From assembly GCA_029747585.1 (NCBI GenBank), contig JAPEVF010000147.1, forward strand, positions 26,294 through 90,293: DNA of 64,000 bases, read 5' to 3'. This DNA comes from Pleurotus djamor. Taxonomy: Eukaryota > Basidiomycota > Agaricomycetes > Agaricales > Pleurotaceae. The stretch's first letter is position 1. Each line of letters opens with the position of its first letter. Both the position numbers and the translations under genes were made by a program. Positions 11,084 through 24,635 of this stretch are shown here, piece after piece. The notes below the pieces were generated by a model. That model was given only the letters and a program-made list of their open reading frames with translations, was not told the origin of the DNA and did no database searches.

Positions 11084-12050
11084 TGTAGGAGGAGAGGAGG
11101 TAGGAAGAGGAACATGGAGTCAGTCATATAGAGCACGACGAACAGCATAGAAAGAAAACACACCTAAGTCGATTTGATAGCTCATCCGATGATAGCTGTA
11201 CTCGTGGCTTCGCAANTTTTTTGCTTGACTGCTTGCAGATAGGACATTTAGGCCTATATAAATGCATCCTGATGAGAAGAAAGAAAGTTTCAAAGAGGTT
11301 AAGCACTGACATGTTGGAACGGGAGGTTAGTAAAAGCGGCGGAGACGGAGGGTAAGTAGTAGCAAAGTTGTAACGGCCGGGCGCCTCGTACGCAGGCAGA
11401 TTCCTCTCAGCTAAGCGCCTGTTCTCGAAAGCGTCCGCTGCCTCCTGCCCAACATGCCCGACTGACGGGTCTTGTCAGAGGCAAGGATAGGGAGTTTGCT
11501 AAAAGCGAACGATAAAAGCGGCTCTCCCTCGACTTCCGTGGCTAGTGGTGCCAGCGGAGTGCCGGGGTTCAAGCGACCTGTCACTGAGAGTCCTCCTCTT
11601 TTCAACAAATTAATCGCGGCTTATTCTTTCGTATAGCCCGGGCATGGTCCTATGACAACTGTGCCCCCCTCTACACACCAATGAAGATGCGCCCCTAGCT
11701 TTTGAAGGGCAAGGTGATGTGCATAGTGGGAGGTGAGGAGGTCCAGTGTGTCGAAGAAGTAGAGGTGGAGAACGGGGGCAAGAAATTGTTCTTGTTCATC
11801 GAGAGGGAGGTCGTCGTCCGCCGAAGAGTTGCATGTTGGTCCATTATATTTTTGTGTTGGCTCCTTTATTTTGTTTTGTCGACTTTTCTTTTGGATATTG
11901 GGAACGAACGGGAATCCTCATTACATATCTCTAAGAACAGCAAGGTAGGTAAGTGCGAAAGCAGAGATCCAATGCGGACAAAAACAAGAAAGCAAATGAG
12001 ATAACAAATAGCAAGAAGATCAAGATGAGCAAAGTCAAAGTGGGCTGAGC
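11084..12050. other. Upstream region of the recombinase gene; possible short Cys-rich exon
   Basis: On the minus strand near 11164-11275 a short frame reads MHLYRPKCPICKQ and is followed by a donor-like GTGTGT, so it could be an upstream exon; an N at 11216 interrupts it. The rest, to the end of the coiled-coil gene, holds only chance open frames. Confidence 0.3.
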
Positions 12051-15000
12051 CTAGAGAATCCCCGGACTTGCTTTGCTTATAGCGGATGAGTGTCGTTTCC
12101 TAGTAGGCAGCGCAAGCTCAGAATTATAGCTTGTGTCTTCGTTGGACGAGAGTTCAGCATCTTGAAGTTCGCGAGCTCGAGAACGCTTCCGACGTGATGA
12201 AGAGCGTTGGGCGTCGAAGGATCCGTCATCAAAGCCACCAACACTGCGATCCCGTCTTCGGCGTGCAGGGCGGATTGAGACATCCTCTGTAGCCTGAGAC
12301 TTCTTCTCGCCACTCAGTCGGACATTCATCCACCTAAACTCCTCTTCGTCAGCACTCTCATCATCAACCAAAATTTCCAAGTCAACTCCTTCCTCTCCTT
12401 CTATCCCATCATCTTCCCGGAGAACTTTCAGCCTCCTCAACCGCAACTCGGCCTTCCGACATTCAACGTCTTCGAGATCCAAAAGTAAAAGTTGCTTTTC
12501 ACGTCGCAGCATTTCGATTCGCTCCCTCTCCGTCTCTACCCCCGACCCGTACGAAAGAGCATTCGGATACGCTGACAAGGAGGGGGGAGACGGCGAAGGT
12601 CTCTTAAAGCTCCAAGCCTCCATGGCAAAGTTAGTGGCCCCAGCGATACTATTCGTGTCATTGCCGTTCCCCATTTCCTTCGTCATCTTCATGTTATCAG
12701 CACGCAAGTCGCCAGAGTGACAATCCACCTCGACGTTCTCCTGGAACGCGCATGTAACGGAGCTAGCGGCAGCAACCAGAGCCTTTTCGCGTCCCAAGCA
12801 AATACGACGCATGACTTCAAGATGATTTCTTAGGGTTCTCAGCGAAGAAATACTGGTGGTAGACGTGATAGGCGTAGCGTTCAGTGTGGTGGTGTGTTGC
12901 AGAGTCTGGTTGTCATCCAATCGCGAAGGCGGTAGATGTGATAACGGAGACCGTGTTAGAGGGGTAGAAAGGAGCACGGAAGCGATGGTAAGACATTGTT
13001 GGATGAGACTTGTCATTGTCGACCAGCTCCCAATCTGTAAGAGCAACATCGACCCTACTATGTCATCTGGTCCTGAGTTATTGGCAGCAAGCGGATCTAC
13101 GAGGTAGGCACGGTCAGCTAACCATGTTTAAGTCTGCGACGACAGAAAGAAATAAAAGGCACACCTATGAGACGAACATGAGTTGGAGTCACTATGTCCG
13201 GTGCCAGAACTGCAGTCGATGATGGTGCCAGTGTGGATGGCGACGTAGTAATTAACATTTGTGAGATTTCCGCCAGTCCTTGACCGTTTTGTTCAGTAGG
13301 ACATACGTAAGGCACTCCTTCAGGTTCAATCGGTTCTTCAATCGGTAGATCGAAACCATCTTTGCGATCCTCCGACTTGTTTTGGGGAATCCCTTCTCCT
13401 TGGTTAACGACGGTTTCGGCCTGAATAGAAGACGCCGCCGCCGCAAGCTCTGGTCTTGGGGTTGGCGTTGCGGTCGGTGAAGATGCTGACGGTACTCTGG
13501 AATGCATTTCAACTATTCCTGGAACTAAGCTGGCACGCATCTTCAGCTGGTCGTTCCTCCTGTTGCGATCGGTACCCCTTTGCTTCAACACCGCCCCTTC
13601 TTTCATCAGTTCCTCTCTCTCCAGCTCCAGTGTCACCCTCTCCTCGTTCAAAGCGGACTCACGTTTCGCATGAGGAGAAGGTAATTCTCCGCCCAGAATT
13701 GGTCCAGCATCGGCCTCAGCTCTGTGTGCTGCAAGCCGTGTCGAGAAGTCGTCAATCCTCTGGTTGAAATCGGTGTATCTCTGCCTCAGCGCTGCCTTAT
13801 CCACCCTCAACGCGTCTTTCTCAGCCTTGAGGTCTTCTCTCTCTTGCATGATAGCTGCTTCTCGGGCAGAGAAGGCCGATACCAAATCTATTGGCTGACG
13901 GTCGGCGAACTGACCATCGGGCGAACAGCTAAGGTGGGACGAGGCTGTATGGACGACCTCGGCTATTCATGAATTGCTTTGAGAGAAGTGCTCGTGGAGA
14001 CCAAAACAATCGAGAGCTTACAAGAATCTTGCTTTCCAATTACCACCTCCGGTACGCCTGGCGAAGCGTCACCATTTTGGTGTTCCTCGTGACGGAAAGG
14101 AAGCGCGTCCAGCGCTTTCTCCAAACCAGCCAATGAATCACGCTCCAGAAGCTTTACGATGAAAGCTTTGACCCCTTCCGACTGAGAGTGGAGTTCCTTA
14201 TACTTCATCTCAACCTCCTCCGCTCGCAGCGTTGCATCGTCCCTCTCCTTGACCAATTCGTCGTTACGCGTGCAAAGGCCAGAATTCCTCATTTCCAGCT
14301 CTTGAACAACCTTGCTGTTCTTTGGGCAAGTAACGCAGGGGCGATCATCGCTGGCCTCTCGATTTTCTCCAACGGGAACGGTGGATTTCATCTCCTCCAG
14401 CTGCCGCATCATCTTTGTGAGCTCGGCCTTCATCGACTCTGAGTGACTCGTCATTTGTTCCTTCTCCTTCACCAAACAGGCATTCGACAAGATGAGAACA
14501 CAATTCGCATCTTCCTGTGCTCGGGCATTCTCCTCGCTATCGCTAGCCCTTTTTGCCAAACCCGCCTTGATATCTTCGGCTTCCTTGGTAAAGGTACCAT
14601 ACGCCATAGCGAGAGCTGCCTTTTCCACTTCCAAGTCCTTCACCCTCTTTTCCAGTCCCTCGATCTTCTCTTTTGATTTCGCCTCATCTTCCTCTCTAAG
14701 TTTCTCCACTTCGCCTATCTTCGCACCCATCTCCACTTCCTTCTCAGCGAGCTTCTTCTCGATCTCCTCTTTTGCCCTCACAGCAGCTTCGTTTTCCTTC
14801 CGAATTTCTGTAACCTCGAGCTGAAACATTGATTTGGACTCAACGAGCGCTTTATTTCCCTGTCTAAGCTCCAAATTTTCCTTCCTCAATGCATGCAAAT
14901 TCGTATGTAACCAGACGTTCTGGTTTTCGACGGCGGAGCTGTTGGCAAAGAGTTCCGGATAGCACGTGAGGAGATCTTTGTAGCTATAACTTGGCGGCCC

Positions 15001-16331
15001 ATGAAATTGATTATAGGGTGCATATTGAAGGGGATTTATCGGGGCGGGAGGGGGTAGGGGAGACGCAGGTGGTCGAAGGGGAGTGGGTTGGGGTGGAACC
15101 GGCATGGTGGCCGAAGACAATGGCAAAGACACTGGTTTGGGTGTAGAAGATGAGGGACGGACGAGGGGGGCTGAGGTTCCGTGACTATTCAAGCGCTTTA
15201 AGCCAGCGGAACCCCGTCTGGTATCTTGTATTACTCGAGAAGGAGGATCAGCAACCATGATTGTAGATTGCTTTCTGGGTATCATCTCCGCCGCGAGTGG
15301 CTCATTTGGACGAGCGCCGGCATATGGATGTACTGGTACCTGAGCCTCGCGTTGGGGAGGGGGGGCTGGCTGGATACCAGTTGTCCAAGAACTAGGACTA
15401 GGTTGAGGGAAGGTAGGCACCAGAATCGGGGGACGACTCGATGTGCATACGCTAGAGGAGGGGTTTTTAAATGGCACGGAAAAGCTGAATGACGATGATG
15501 GAGCAACCGGAGGATTTATAAATCCGTTATCGAGGGTGCCAGAGAGGTGGGAGACATGGGTCTTGTTGGTCACGGGTGTCATGTTAACAGGTACAGTTAC
15601 TTGCGACAGGCTCGTTGTAGGCGGGGGCACAACTGAGATGCCAACCGCTGGTGTTGTAGACATAGGTCTCGATGAAGATCTAAGTGAAGGCAACTGGGTA
15701 CCTAAAGGATAGGAGACGTCACAGTCAGCGAAACGTATGAAGACCCAAGCGGAAAGGAGGGAAAAATTCACCTCTCGAAGAGCGATTCTCTGTCGTCCCA
15801 GGCACATTTAACGATTGTCCCGCACGAGGCTCTCTATCCTCAGGAATACGCAGAGGTTCTCCAGTTGTCACTGCAGTGCCAGTTGCACTGATATTGTCGC
15901 TCCGACCCAAGACCCCACTTCTCATGATCAAACCGCCAATATCCTTCGACTCTTGGAGCCAAGTGTCGTAAGTCTCACTCGATATCCCAAATTCCCGCAG
16001 AATCATAGCCTTCCTGAAGGCTACGACACTGGGGCAAGTACGTTGAGCTGCTTGTGGGCTTCCTTCGCAAGATGTACATATCTATTCGAGTACAGACATT
16101 TAGTGGAGTCGAAGGCCAGATAAGTTTGAAGGAGGAACGTACTCAAAACGTACTTACATCAACACCGTTTTCTTTTCTCCATTTTTCGAAGGCAGCTGCA
16201 TCGTACGACCACACAGAGCTGTAATAGGCGTGCAAGACCTTGTCCTTCAGCGTCAGCGTTCGGTCGCTTCCTGAGCCTATGGACATGCTGTCATCCTGGC
16301 TTCTACTTGAAGGATCCTTCCTATGCGCCAT
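12051..16331 (-). CDS. Large coiled-coil protein, intact five-exon gene (about 1,335 residues)
   Basis: Five exons join without a break: 16331-16158, 16081-15772, 15701-14022, 13962-13165 and 13096-12051. The introns are 76, 70, 59 and 68 bp, all GT-AG, and the exons total 4,008 nt, exactly 1,336 codons. After a short N-terminal region (GISSETYDTWLQE near residue 90) come a Pro/Ser-rich segment (about 160-410) and a long coiled coil (about 415-700) that includes a CVTCPK pair. A second coiled coil begins ALRQRYTDFNQRIDDFSTRL (about 745-850), and a third, Arg/Leu-rich one lies near 1170-1215. The C-terminal tail is basic (RRRRDRS and SRRKRSRARE) and could act as a nuclear signal. I do not recognise the family. 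A decayed paralogue lies at 26.5-29.1 kb on the same strand. The start is the first ATG of exon 1. The role is unknown; the length suggests a scaffold or filament-like protein. Confidence 0.8.
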
Positions 16332-18540
16332 CACAGGAGTACAGTCTACCCTATGCCATCAGAGATCAGGTAGCAATTCAAGAGAATTATCCGAGGACTT
16401 ACCGACGCGTCTCGGTACGCGATTCACAAATCTAGATGAAAAACGCGCGACCGCGACGCGTATGTGTAGTAGGGCCAAATCCGAGTCGATGCGTGCACCT
16501 AGGAGCGTCCCACGTATTCAGAGTCGCCTTGACTTAGTTGTGAGGCGCGCCCAGTCGACCTTAAAGCTTGCAGGGATACGATTGCAGGCGTATGGAATTG
16601 TGGGGTCAGACTTGGCAAAAGCAGAAAAAGGCCACTCCTTAACAGGAAATGCCAAGAGTATTGGTCAGACTTCACACGCCACTTGCTATGTCTAACTCCG
16701 AACCTCGCTGTGCACCTTCCGCCCAACAAATAACTCGTGTAATTACAACCTCCAATTGATGTAAACTTACTCCGACCCCACAATGATGATACTTTGGAAA
16801 CAAAGTCGTCTATTTCGCTTCTTCTATTCGGCGATGGAAACATATATCCTCACTCTCTTTGAACTTCACTGAAGCGATACCGAGCTATGGCTCAGACAAA
16901 CCCGCCTCAAGCTTGATCGTTTGCGCCTAAACAATCAAAGTGTTGGAGAGCTTGAATGTGCTGATTAACAAACCGAACGCTTTTTGTGGAGCCTTAGTTG
17001 TAAGAATAACAAGTTCGGCTACGACGCGCGTGTGAGATAAGTACGAAAAGCATAGGTAAAAGTAAGTATACTCACCCCGGTGATACGCGGGCAATCAGTG
17101 AGGTGCACGAAAAGTCCGTAGGTACCATATATACGAGAAGGCATGAGGCCGCCATGAGGCGAAACGAACAGGAACACATACGAAAACCTACCGGTCAAAG
17201 CGGTACATACGAGGAGTAGCCTTAGGCTCGTTCTTATGGCATATGTACGCACGCACTCTTGTCCTCAGGGTCGTTCGCGCGCTCGATTTGGCGCTCACCT
17301 ATCTCTTCATCCCTACCCAACTTGTACCCCAACATAAGATATTCAGCCACTCCCTCTCGGATCCGGTCTACGCGTCTCGATTCTCGTACCAATTGCCCTT
17401 CCGCATCAACGCCAATTAATCCGACCTCCACCCCAATTTTCGGGGGTCCTGTGGACGTGCGACGTTGATGTGTTGGATGCAGGTTGGATGCGACAACTCC
17501 GAGGCGACGGAAGCAAAGTGAGTACAGGTCCAATGGAATCGAGTACGGCGCTCACTCCCCCTCCGTACTAGACCGCTTCGTCTGCCTTTTCTGNCCCCCC
17601 GATCCCCTACCGTCAGTGCACAAGTCCCATCCGTGCGCCTGTCCTCTCCTCCCCCCAAATCCAACTTCTCCAACGCAAATCATCTTCCATCCTTCTCGAA
17701 ATGCGTCGTAAACCAAGTCACGCGTTTGACGAACACGATGCTCCGCTCTGATTAGCGGGAAAAAGTGTATTAGAGGTGAAAATTGAGATTACAGACGGGT
17801 GCGGGTAACTAAGGCTATTTCTTCTGATATGGTGCGTCCCTCCTTCTCAGACATGCACGGACAGCTTACAATCACTCTAGCAAACTATTCCAACGATATA
17901 CCACCGTTCCCAAGCCTCTCCGCACCCCCAACGGTCAACCGGCACTTTCTCCCTTCCCCATACCCCCATTCCCCACCCCATAATGAAAGCTTCAATCTCG
18001 AGCGTGAAAGAAGCGAGCTACAGCAAGATTACCCATACATACCCAACATATCCGAATGGCAGGACGAACGACCGATCCGTTGTTGAGATATTTGTTGCGG
18101 TTGGTGGAGCTGGCTGGGTAGGAAAATAAGAACGGTAAGCTTCCTTTTGTGTTTTTTTTTTTCAAGTAGAAGGCATATAACCGACTTACCTGACCTTGTA
18201 GATGTGCGCACCCGCAATCTCAACATTGCTGGACCCATTTTCAGCATTGTCGCAGGCGGCAGATACCCTACCTCCGCCCGCCCCTCGGAACACCAACCTC
18301 CGAAACCGTCGCTCAGAGCTTCAACGATACGCGCTAGAGGACGCTCATCAACGCGTAAACACGACTGAAGAACGCTAAGACGAACCGTGCAGCCGTTTCC
18401 CGTGGATGTGAGTCCATCAAACTTATCTTGCACGTCCGCAAACTCGATGCTACCCTGTCGTAGCCGCCAAATTGGGATGCTCCCTTGATGGTGAGTGCCT
18501 GTTTTGTTGTCCAAAACCGGATTGCATGATACTTACTTCG
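16332..18540. other. No gene recognised
   Basis: Short open stretches on both strands without motifs. One N at 17594 lies in a C run. The first part would hold the promoter of the minus-strand coiled-coil gene, but no clear TATA or CT box stands out. Confidence 0.35.
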
Positions 18541-18554
18541 TTTCCGGGATGTAC

Positions 18555-19185
18555 AGAACTCTCAGGGCCTTGACTACGCCTACTCATCCCCATCTGCCTA
18601 CACATCGATCGTGGGCACGCAATTTGATCGGGTAAGTCAATTGCTTCTTTCTCGAAACCGTTTACTCACCACAATCACTTAGAATCTTTGTCTCCCTGTC
18701 TCCGCCCCCAAGACCTAATGAAGCCGCTTCCAGCCTTCGCACCCTCAAAAGTAAGCCGTTCAGACATTGTACCTAGCATCCCAAAGGAGCTGACATGAGT
18801 ATCTAAGCATTGCATGACGAAAATCGGGTGCTTACCCGACACAAACATGATTCCCCAGCTTGCAGGGATTTCGGCACTTGGGGGACCTCACCAACGGCCT
18901 CGAGTACACTTACTCATCCCCATCTGCCTACACCTCGACCCTAGGCTCTGCAATCAACCAAGGTAAGTCCCCCCGAGGAATTCATTCATCCCCGAAATGG
19001 TCAACTTACCCACTCTCTAGAATCTTTNGTTTCCATCCCTGGGGTGCAGTCAAGCGGTTCGAAGCTATTGAGACCTCGAAGCTAAGGTGCGAAGTCATTG
19101 TCCCTGAGATCTGCAAAGGGCTGGCATGAGCAAAGAGGGTTTTAGCAACGAAAAAACATGTTTTACCCGGAGACGAGACAAATCT
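18555..19185 (+). repeat. Diverged tandem duplication, unit about 330 bp, exon/intron-like
   Basis: The block at 18565-18850 (with tactcatccccatctgcc) recurs at 18890-19180 with the same stretch. Each copy continues into a GTAAGT donor, then an AG-GAATCTTTG acceptor about 60 bp on, and a shared tail near gctgacatgag and gcatgagc. The first exon piece encodes similar peptides in both copies (GLDYAYSSPSAYTS and GLEYTYSSPSAYTS). This looks like two decayed copies of one small-exon gene family. Confidence 0.6.
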
Positions 19186-20044
19186 CGAAATTCCTCATCC
19201 CCTTCGATACGCTACGTGGTGAATCCTATACCACCATCATGGGACGTTCCTGGATGACCTCTGATATCGTTTGCTTGAGCTGACACGAAGATCTGGATTA
19301 GGAATTTCGTTTTTCCTCCCAAAGACGGAATCTTTGGTTTCTCCATGGGAAACGCACGCAGCTGGATGCGACCGGCTAGACCTGAGAGGTACGTGATCGC
19401 ATCATCTTCACCCAGATTTACGAAAAGCTCACTGTAACATTCATCGTTTTAAAACGGGGTCACGCCCCGCTCGATCCGATAATCTTGAATTCCCAAGCAA
19501 TCTCAATATATCCACATCAAACTCTTGTATCCCCAGGTTACGACATCCATACCGCATCTATGACCGAGTTTTCAAGACCTTGGTATTCGTTTTCGGGGCG
19601 CCAGCTCCCTCCCTCCCCATCGCGCCGAAACTCGAACCACGCCCGACCGCACGTAATTGTCGCCACCGAATCAATTTAGCCGTCATACGAGATCATCAGT
19701 ACGTCATCCTATCATGTTTGTCCAGCCGTACACTTACATATTACCAGTTTGAGTTGTCCCCCCCCCCCGGGGAAGATTCTGATTTCCTCCACAAACTCTC
19801 GAATAACCGGTCCAGATCGCCGGCGACAGGAACAGTAAGTCGTACATCATCGTCTCAAACCGTAAATTTGAAGATAACACCTCGTTGTCCAGGTCTACCC
19901 GAAGCCTTGGTGCGGACCCATCCCAAAAATCACGAATTGACGGACAACGACGGATCTGTGCCGCACGATCGACACAGAACCTTGCTCGTAGACCATGGAC
20001 GACCCTTGGACCAAGTTTTGAAGCGCTCACGATGGGTTCTCCAA
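19186..20044. other. Degenerate exon-like sequence, no gene recognised
   Basis: More short intron-like gaps and open stretches occur, such as 19580-20050 on the plus strand, which crosses a C10 run near 19758. No domain is visible. Confidence 0.3.
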
Positions 20045-20240
20045 ATTTAACCCATGGCCTACTTCCTCGCGCCGACTTGTCAATACGGCCGTATACGGCA
20101 AAACCACCGCCAAGAAAACAGTCCCACATGGTACCTGAGTCAAATGTGAGTGCTTCCGGCAAGGTTCAATGAATACTCACCTACCTATCTTCGCTTTTTG
20201 CCTTTTTGCCCTTCAGGACGAAATAATTGGTTTCTTCGCG
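20045..20240 (+). repeat. Dispersed exon/intron unit, copy 1
   Basis: The stretch cctcgcgccgacttg followed about 100 bp later by gttcaatgaatactcac, a pyrimidine-rich intron and an acceptor before gacgaaat is repeated in the same order and spacing at 53645-53815. Shared introns plus exon sequence point to a duplicated gene fragment. Confidence 0.6.
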
Positions 20241-23200
20241 GGATCTCGATGAAATCGCATAGATTTGCGTGTTCCCAGGTTCGTACGTCCCTTCTCTATC
20301 TTTGGGAATCATTTCAAAGTCACTGACAACGACATTGATGATGTTAGCAGGCACTCGCCTCGCCAACTGAGCGAAAAAAACTTGAATTCCCACCGAATGT
20401 CGAAACGCTCGCCGAATCAAACTATATCCACGGTGTCGTAGGGTCCTGGCGCACCTATGGTCGGTTTTGCGGAAGGCTCTGTGAAGATTTGAAAAATTCG
20501 ACCACGAAACGTCCTCATGGACCGAATTTTCGAAAGCGTCGGAAACGCGTCAGAAGCGCTGTAGGAACGACAAGTGATCGATATTGATGATTTGTAAGTG
20601 GTTTCGCGTGTTTGATGCTGAGTATTGACTCACCTACATTGACTTTTTTCACATAGACTTGCTCCAGGACACCGCGGTCCATATCTCCATGACCACTTGA
20701 TGGACCGACTGGTGACCGATACATCCTTGATCGTACGTCGTCTAGCTGTGTTCATCACCCTTCCAAGACCCTGACATTAGTTTTTCAGATTTCACCCATG
20801 TCCTTACCCCGCACTCTAGAATTGTCAAAACCACGCTGGGGCACGGAAATACCGATGGAAAAAGTTTTATTGATGGTATATAAAACATAAGTATATGAGT
20901 AGTTACAACCTTTGAAAAGGCCATCTGACGCTGTTTATGTGAATACTTACTAACCTCCTCCTCTTAACACAGAATCCTCCGAATCTCATCCGCAACTCAA
21001 CGCCCCCGTCTAGCGGTGATATTCCCATGCTCGTACCCGTCCAGGCTATTCCTGACCATGTTTGCGAAAGGGCAGCTAAAGTATTGATCGAGTCGTCTTT
21101 GATTTTGTTTCGAGGGCGAGTTTTTGAAAATTCGANTTTTTTCGTCCGTGGGAGCGTCGGGCTTCATTCGTTGAGGTGAGTAGATGTTTTGGGGTTTTTT
21201 GTTTGATGTTCTTAATGTGTTCTTTCGGGTTCTAGGTCTATATTTGAGGTAAAGGCAGTTGGCGAGGAGGAAGTGACTTGGTTCTTGAAGGGGAGGCTTG
21301 TTTGAGGATAACAGAATGTACCTGCATGTATTGTACGCCATAACGAATTGAATAAACGAGCATAAGACTCACTGTGTGCGAATAGAAACCCTTGCGATGC
21401 CAACGAGTGATAGGCACAGCAAAATGACCACTTACATGCGCTCGCAAACCTTGCCAAAGCCGATGAAATGCCCCGTCTGTCCCTGCATTCGGTCAATTTC
21501 TTCATGCTCGAAGCACCCTTACAACCTCCACTCACGCACTCACCTCCACTTCCTCAACCCCGCTTTCTCCTCCCTCTCCCTTCCTTCCTCTCCCTCCCTT
21601 CCACTCAACTCAAGCCTCCATCCCGGTGCAACATCACTTACCTACCCATGCGCGACAGTCAAGTCTTGTTGAGGTTCGCAGAGTACTAGTATAAGGATCG
21701 CGACCTAGGTTGGGCTAGGTGCGAAGTGCGGGTTCGAGGGTTCCTAGGGACTTGGTACCCCGTGGGAGTGGTGGTGGTTGGTGGTTAAGGTGAGAACGCG
21801 AGCTCAAGCGCGAGAGCGCGAGCGCGTCAAGATNGGGGGGAAACCCTTCGCGGGAGTGTATTGGGTGCGCGAGAGTTCGTACGTAGGTACAATTGAGTCT
21901 GATACATGTGGCATAGGCATAAAACATATAAATACAATGAATGAGGTGGCATAGGCAGGAGAAATGGAAGATAAGCATAGGAAGAAAGACTAAATAGTGT
22001 ACTAAAGCTAGTACAGACTAAAATAGCCTGTCTTGAGTCATAAGAGCATAATGTGGGTGGAAACGCGAGGTAACGCGAGGATAGCGCGAGGGGGAGAGGT
22101 GAAACGCGAGGAACTGACACGATTCAGGAGCGAAAAGGGGGCAACCCCTTACACTAGCGTCAGGTTTCGGTGAGTACGCATGCCCCATCATTCATACACT
22201 ATCACTTACTTCTTTTCCTTATCAAGTATCTCCTTCGCGACTTCGGAAACGGCTTGAATGATGATGGTGGTGGTGGAGAGAAGGATGGAGAGGGAAGAAA
22301 GGGCGTCGAGAATGGCCTAATCGGGATTTTGGAGGGGAAGTGCAAGTGGCATGCTTGGCTGTGATGGAGGGAGGAGAGAAACAAAAAGTGTCGTTTTCGA
22401 AGTTGAGGGGGAGAACGAAGGGTGTCGAGAGTTGCCTAATGCAGAATTTAGAGGGGAAAGTTGGGTGTCGAGCGGGTTTTGTGTGGCAGATACGATGGTG
22501 GTGGTACGAGAGCAGCTGAGGTTGTACGAGTTATTCAGATACTTCTGTCGTGATGGTTGAGGAGATTGTGGAATGTGGCTGAGCGACCCATCATCTGCGA
22601 CTTCAAGCACACACACACACACACACAATCCTATGTACGTTCCGTAAGTCCCTCCTCGTTCAGGAAACAAATCACAAATATATGACATACTCACAACAGG
22701 CATACTTCGCGACGCATCAGATGGTCTGGCGTCCGATAACTTGTATCTAAGTAAGCAAAAACAAGTGAGTGCGCAGCGAATCATCAATAACCAAAGATCC
22801 TGACATACTCCATCCCTTGTTCCTTCAATGTGGGTCCATCCACACGCTGCGTACAAGGATCGATCCCCGTGTACCCAGCGTCGCCGACCTCGACGCCATG
22901 TGCCTAAATAAAAAGGCAATCCAAATGTTAGCCCCTTCGTAACCGTCACACATCCGTCCGAAAAGCTTACCGAGTGTTTTCTCGAGCACAGCGCTGAGCT
23001 CCAGGGGTGGGCTGGAGACTTCGGGGTGACAAGGTCAGCTCGGTCGGTCGAGCACGAGATTCTGTGGGGTAGGTTGCATGGGGGTGAGTAAGAGGTCGAA
23101 GGAGTAGACTTGGGGCCCCGCTCGTCGTCACTCACGATGCCCGACGCTTCCAAAGATAGGCACGTCAGCTCGGACATATCAAACTTTGGTCGATGCTTTG

Positions 23201-24635
23201 AGTCGCGTAATGAAGTCGGCCATAAATTTAAAATTGCGCACAATGTGATCAAGTCAGGTACTTTTTGATCGAGCGCCCTGATCGATTGATCGAGCCAATC
23301 AGAGGCATCGGGGCCTGTTGCACTTGGTCACGGTTTGCTTCTCTCTCTCCCTCCCCCTCCCTCCCTCCCATGCTCGATACTGCCAGTGGAGTGCAGACTG
23401 TGCGTTTACTTCTAGCTCTGCACTTGGTGTGGGCCCGACTGTCGCGCGACTTGCCTCCCAGATGCAGTGGATGGCCGACGAGGGAATGGGAGGGCTGCAT
23501 TGTACTCTACAACAGTACGAGACCCGTTTCTGGTGAGTTTTCCAGCTACTGGCTTACTTATGGGGTCGTTCTGACTCGAATACTACCTTGCTACAGCTAT
23601 CCCACCTATTTGTGGCCTCTCCTCAGCCTGATCGGGCCTGAACGTTTGAACCCCCACCTGCCTAGGGTACAACGGGGAGACCCATGTCATTCTTGGTGAG
23701 TTCTACACCCTGCACCTTGATACTGGGGTCGTTCTAACCCAATTTTCAGCTCGTTATACTGTCCCACAACTTCCGAGATCCCTGCTCGTACACAAGACCC
23801 TGTACCGACCCCAGTCGCGCGCGATGGGCATGAATCATCTCGATTTCGGCGAGTAAGCTACCTATTCCCTCCATTCTTGAGGGTTCCTCTGACTCTTTTA
23901 CTAGATTATCATCCTGTTCTCCTGATCGTCATCCACCCCCTCGGCTGGGGGACGAGTAAGCATCAACCACCATTACAGTGGCTACGCGTTGGAGTCTGGA
24001 TATTTCGCGGTTCACAGTAAGTCAACTCTCTTCGAGTGATTGGGCTCCACTCACCATCCTCTCTCTTCCCTCCGCCAGAACTCCTTCCCCGCTATTCATC
24101 CATACAGGCTCTTCCAGTATGAATACCCCATGTTTTCTCTACAAACCACATGAACTTACAAGTCCGATTTCCCTATCTTTCCATTTTCCGAGGCCCTTCT
24201 TTCTATTTCGCTCTCATTTCTAGCATTTTCCTTGCCATTTAATTTGAGTTCACGACTTTTCGCCTTTGCCTTCGCCATCTACTTCGACTTTGACTCTCTG
24301 ACTGACCGACTTCAACTATCCGATACTGACTGACCGCTGTCGACACGAGTTCGACTCTCTGCTTTGACTTGGACTACAACCGACCGACCGACTTCAACAC
24401 AAGTTCAATTGTTATTATTTCTGCGCTGCTTCGCAAGGCATGTACCCACCCACACGCATCACCATCATCACCACCACCACCCCCTCCGAGATCTAGAGAA
24501 GATACAGCCCATTGGTCAGCCAGAGGCGACCAACTCGCATTGCAACCCCACCCTTTACATCACAATGAGGGTGCAACCAAACGACTTGCCAACCATATGC
24601 ACATGTCCAACAACCCTTCCGCGGCCATCAAGAAA
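20241..24635. other. No gene recognised; repeat-rich and low-complexity
   Basis: Includes a cluster of cgcgag motifs at 21787-22105, a CA microsatellite, and a 311-codon minus-strand frame (22317-23252) broken by good intron signals (GTAAGC...TTTAG near 22970-22905). I could not recognise that frame as a protein. From 23330 to 24050 several GTGAGT...CAG gaps share the phrase ggggtcgttct, suggesting decayed repeated introns. Confidence 0.4.
22608..22627. repeat. (CA)10 microsatellite
   Basis: Ten uninterrupted CA units. Confidence 0.95.

Noticed and set aside
21727..21745. tRNA-like B box (gggttcgaggg)
   Set aside because: No matching A box, acceptor stem or anticodon arm could be formed around it.
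22317..23252. 311-codon minus-strand frame
   Set aside because: It crosses strong intron signals and the CA repeat (read as CVCVCV), and no domain is visible. Parts may be exons, but the single long frame is not a gene.
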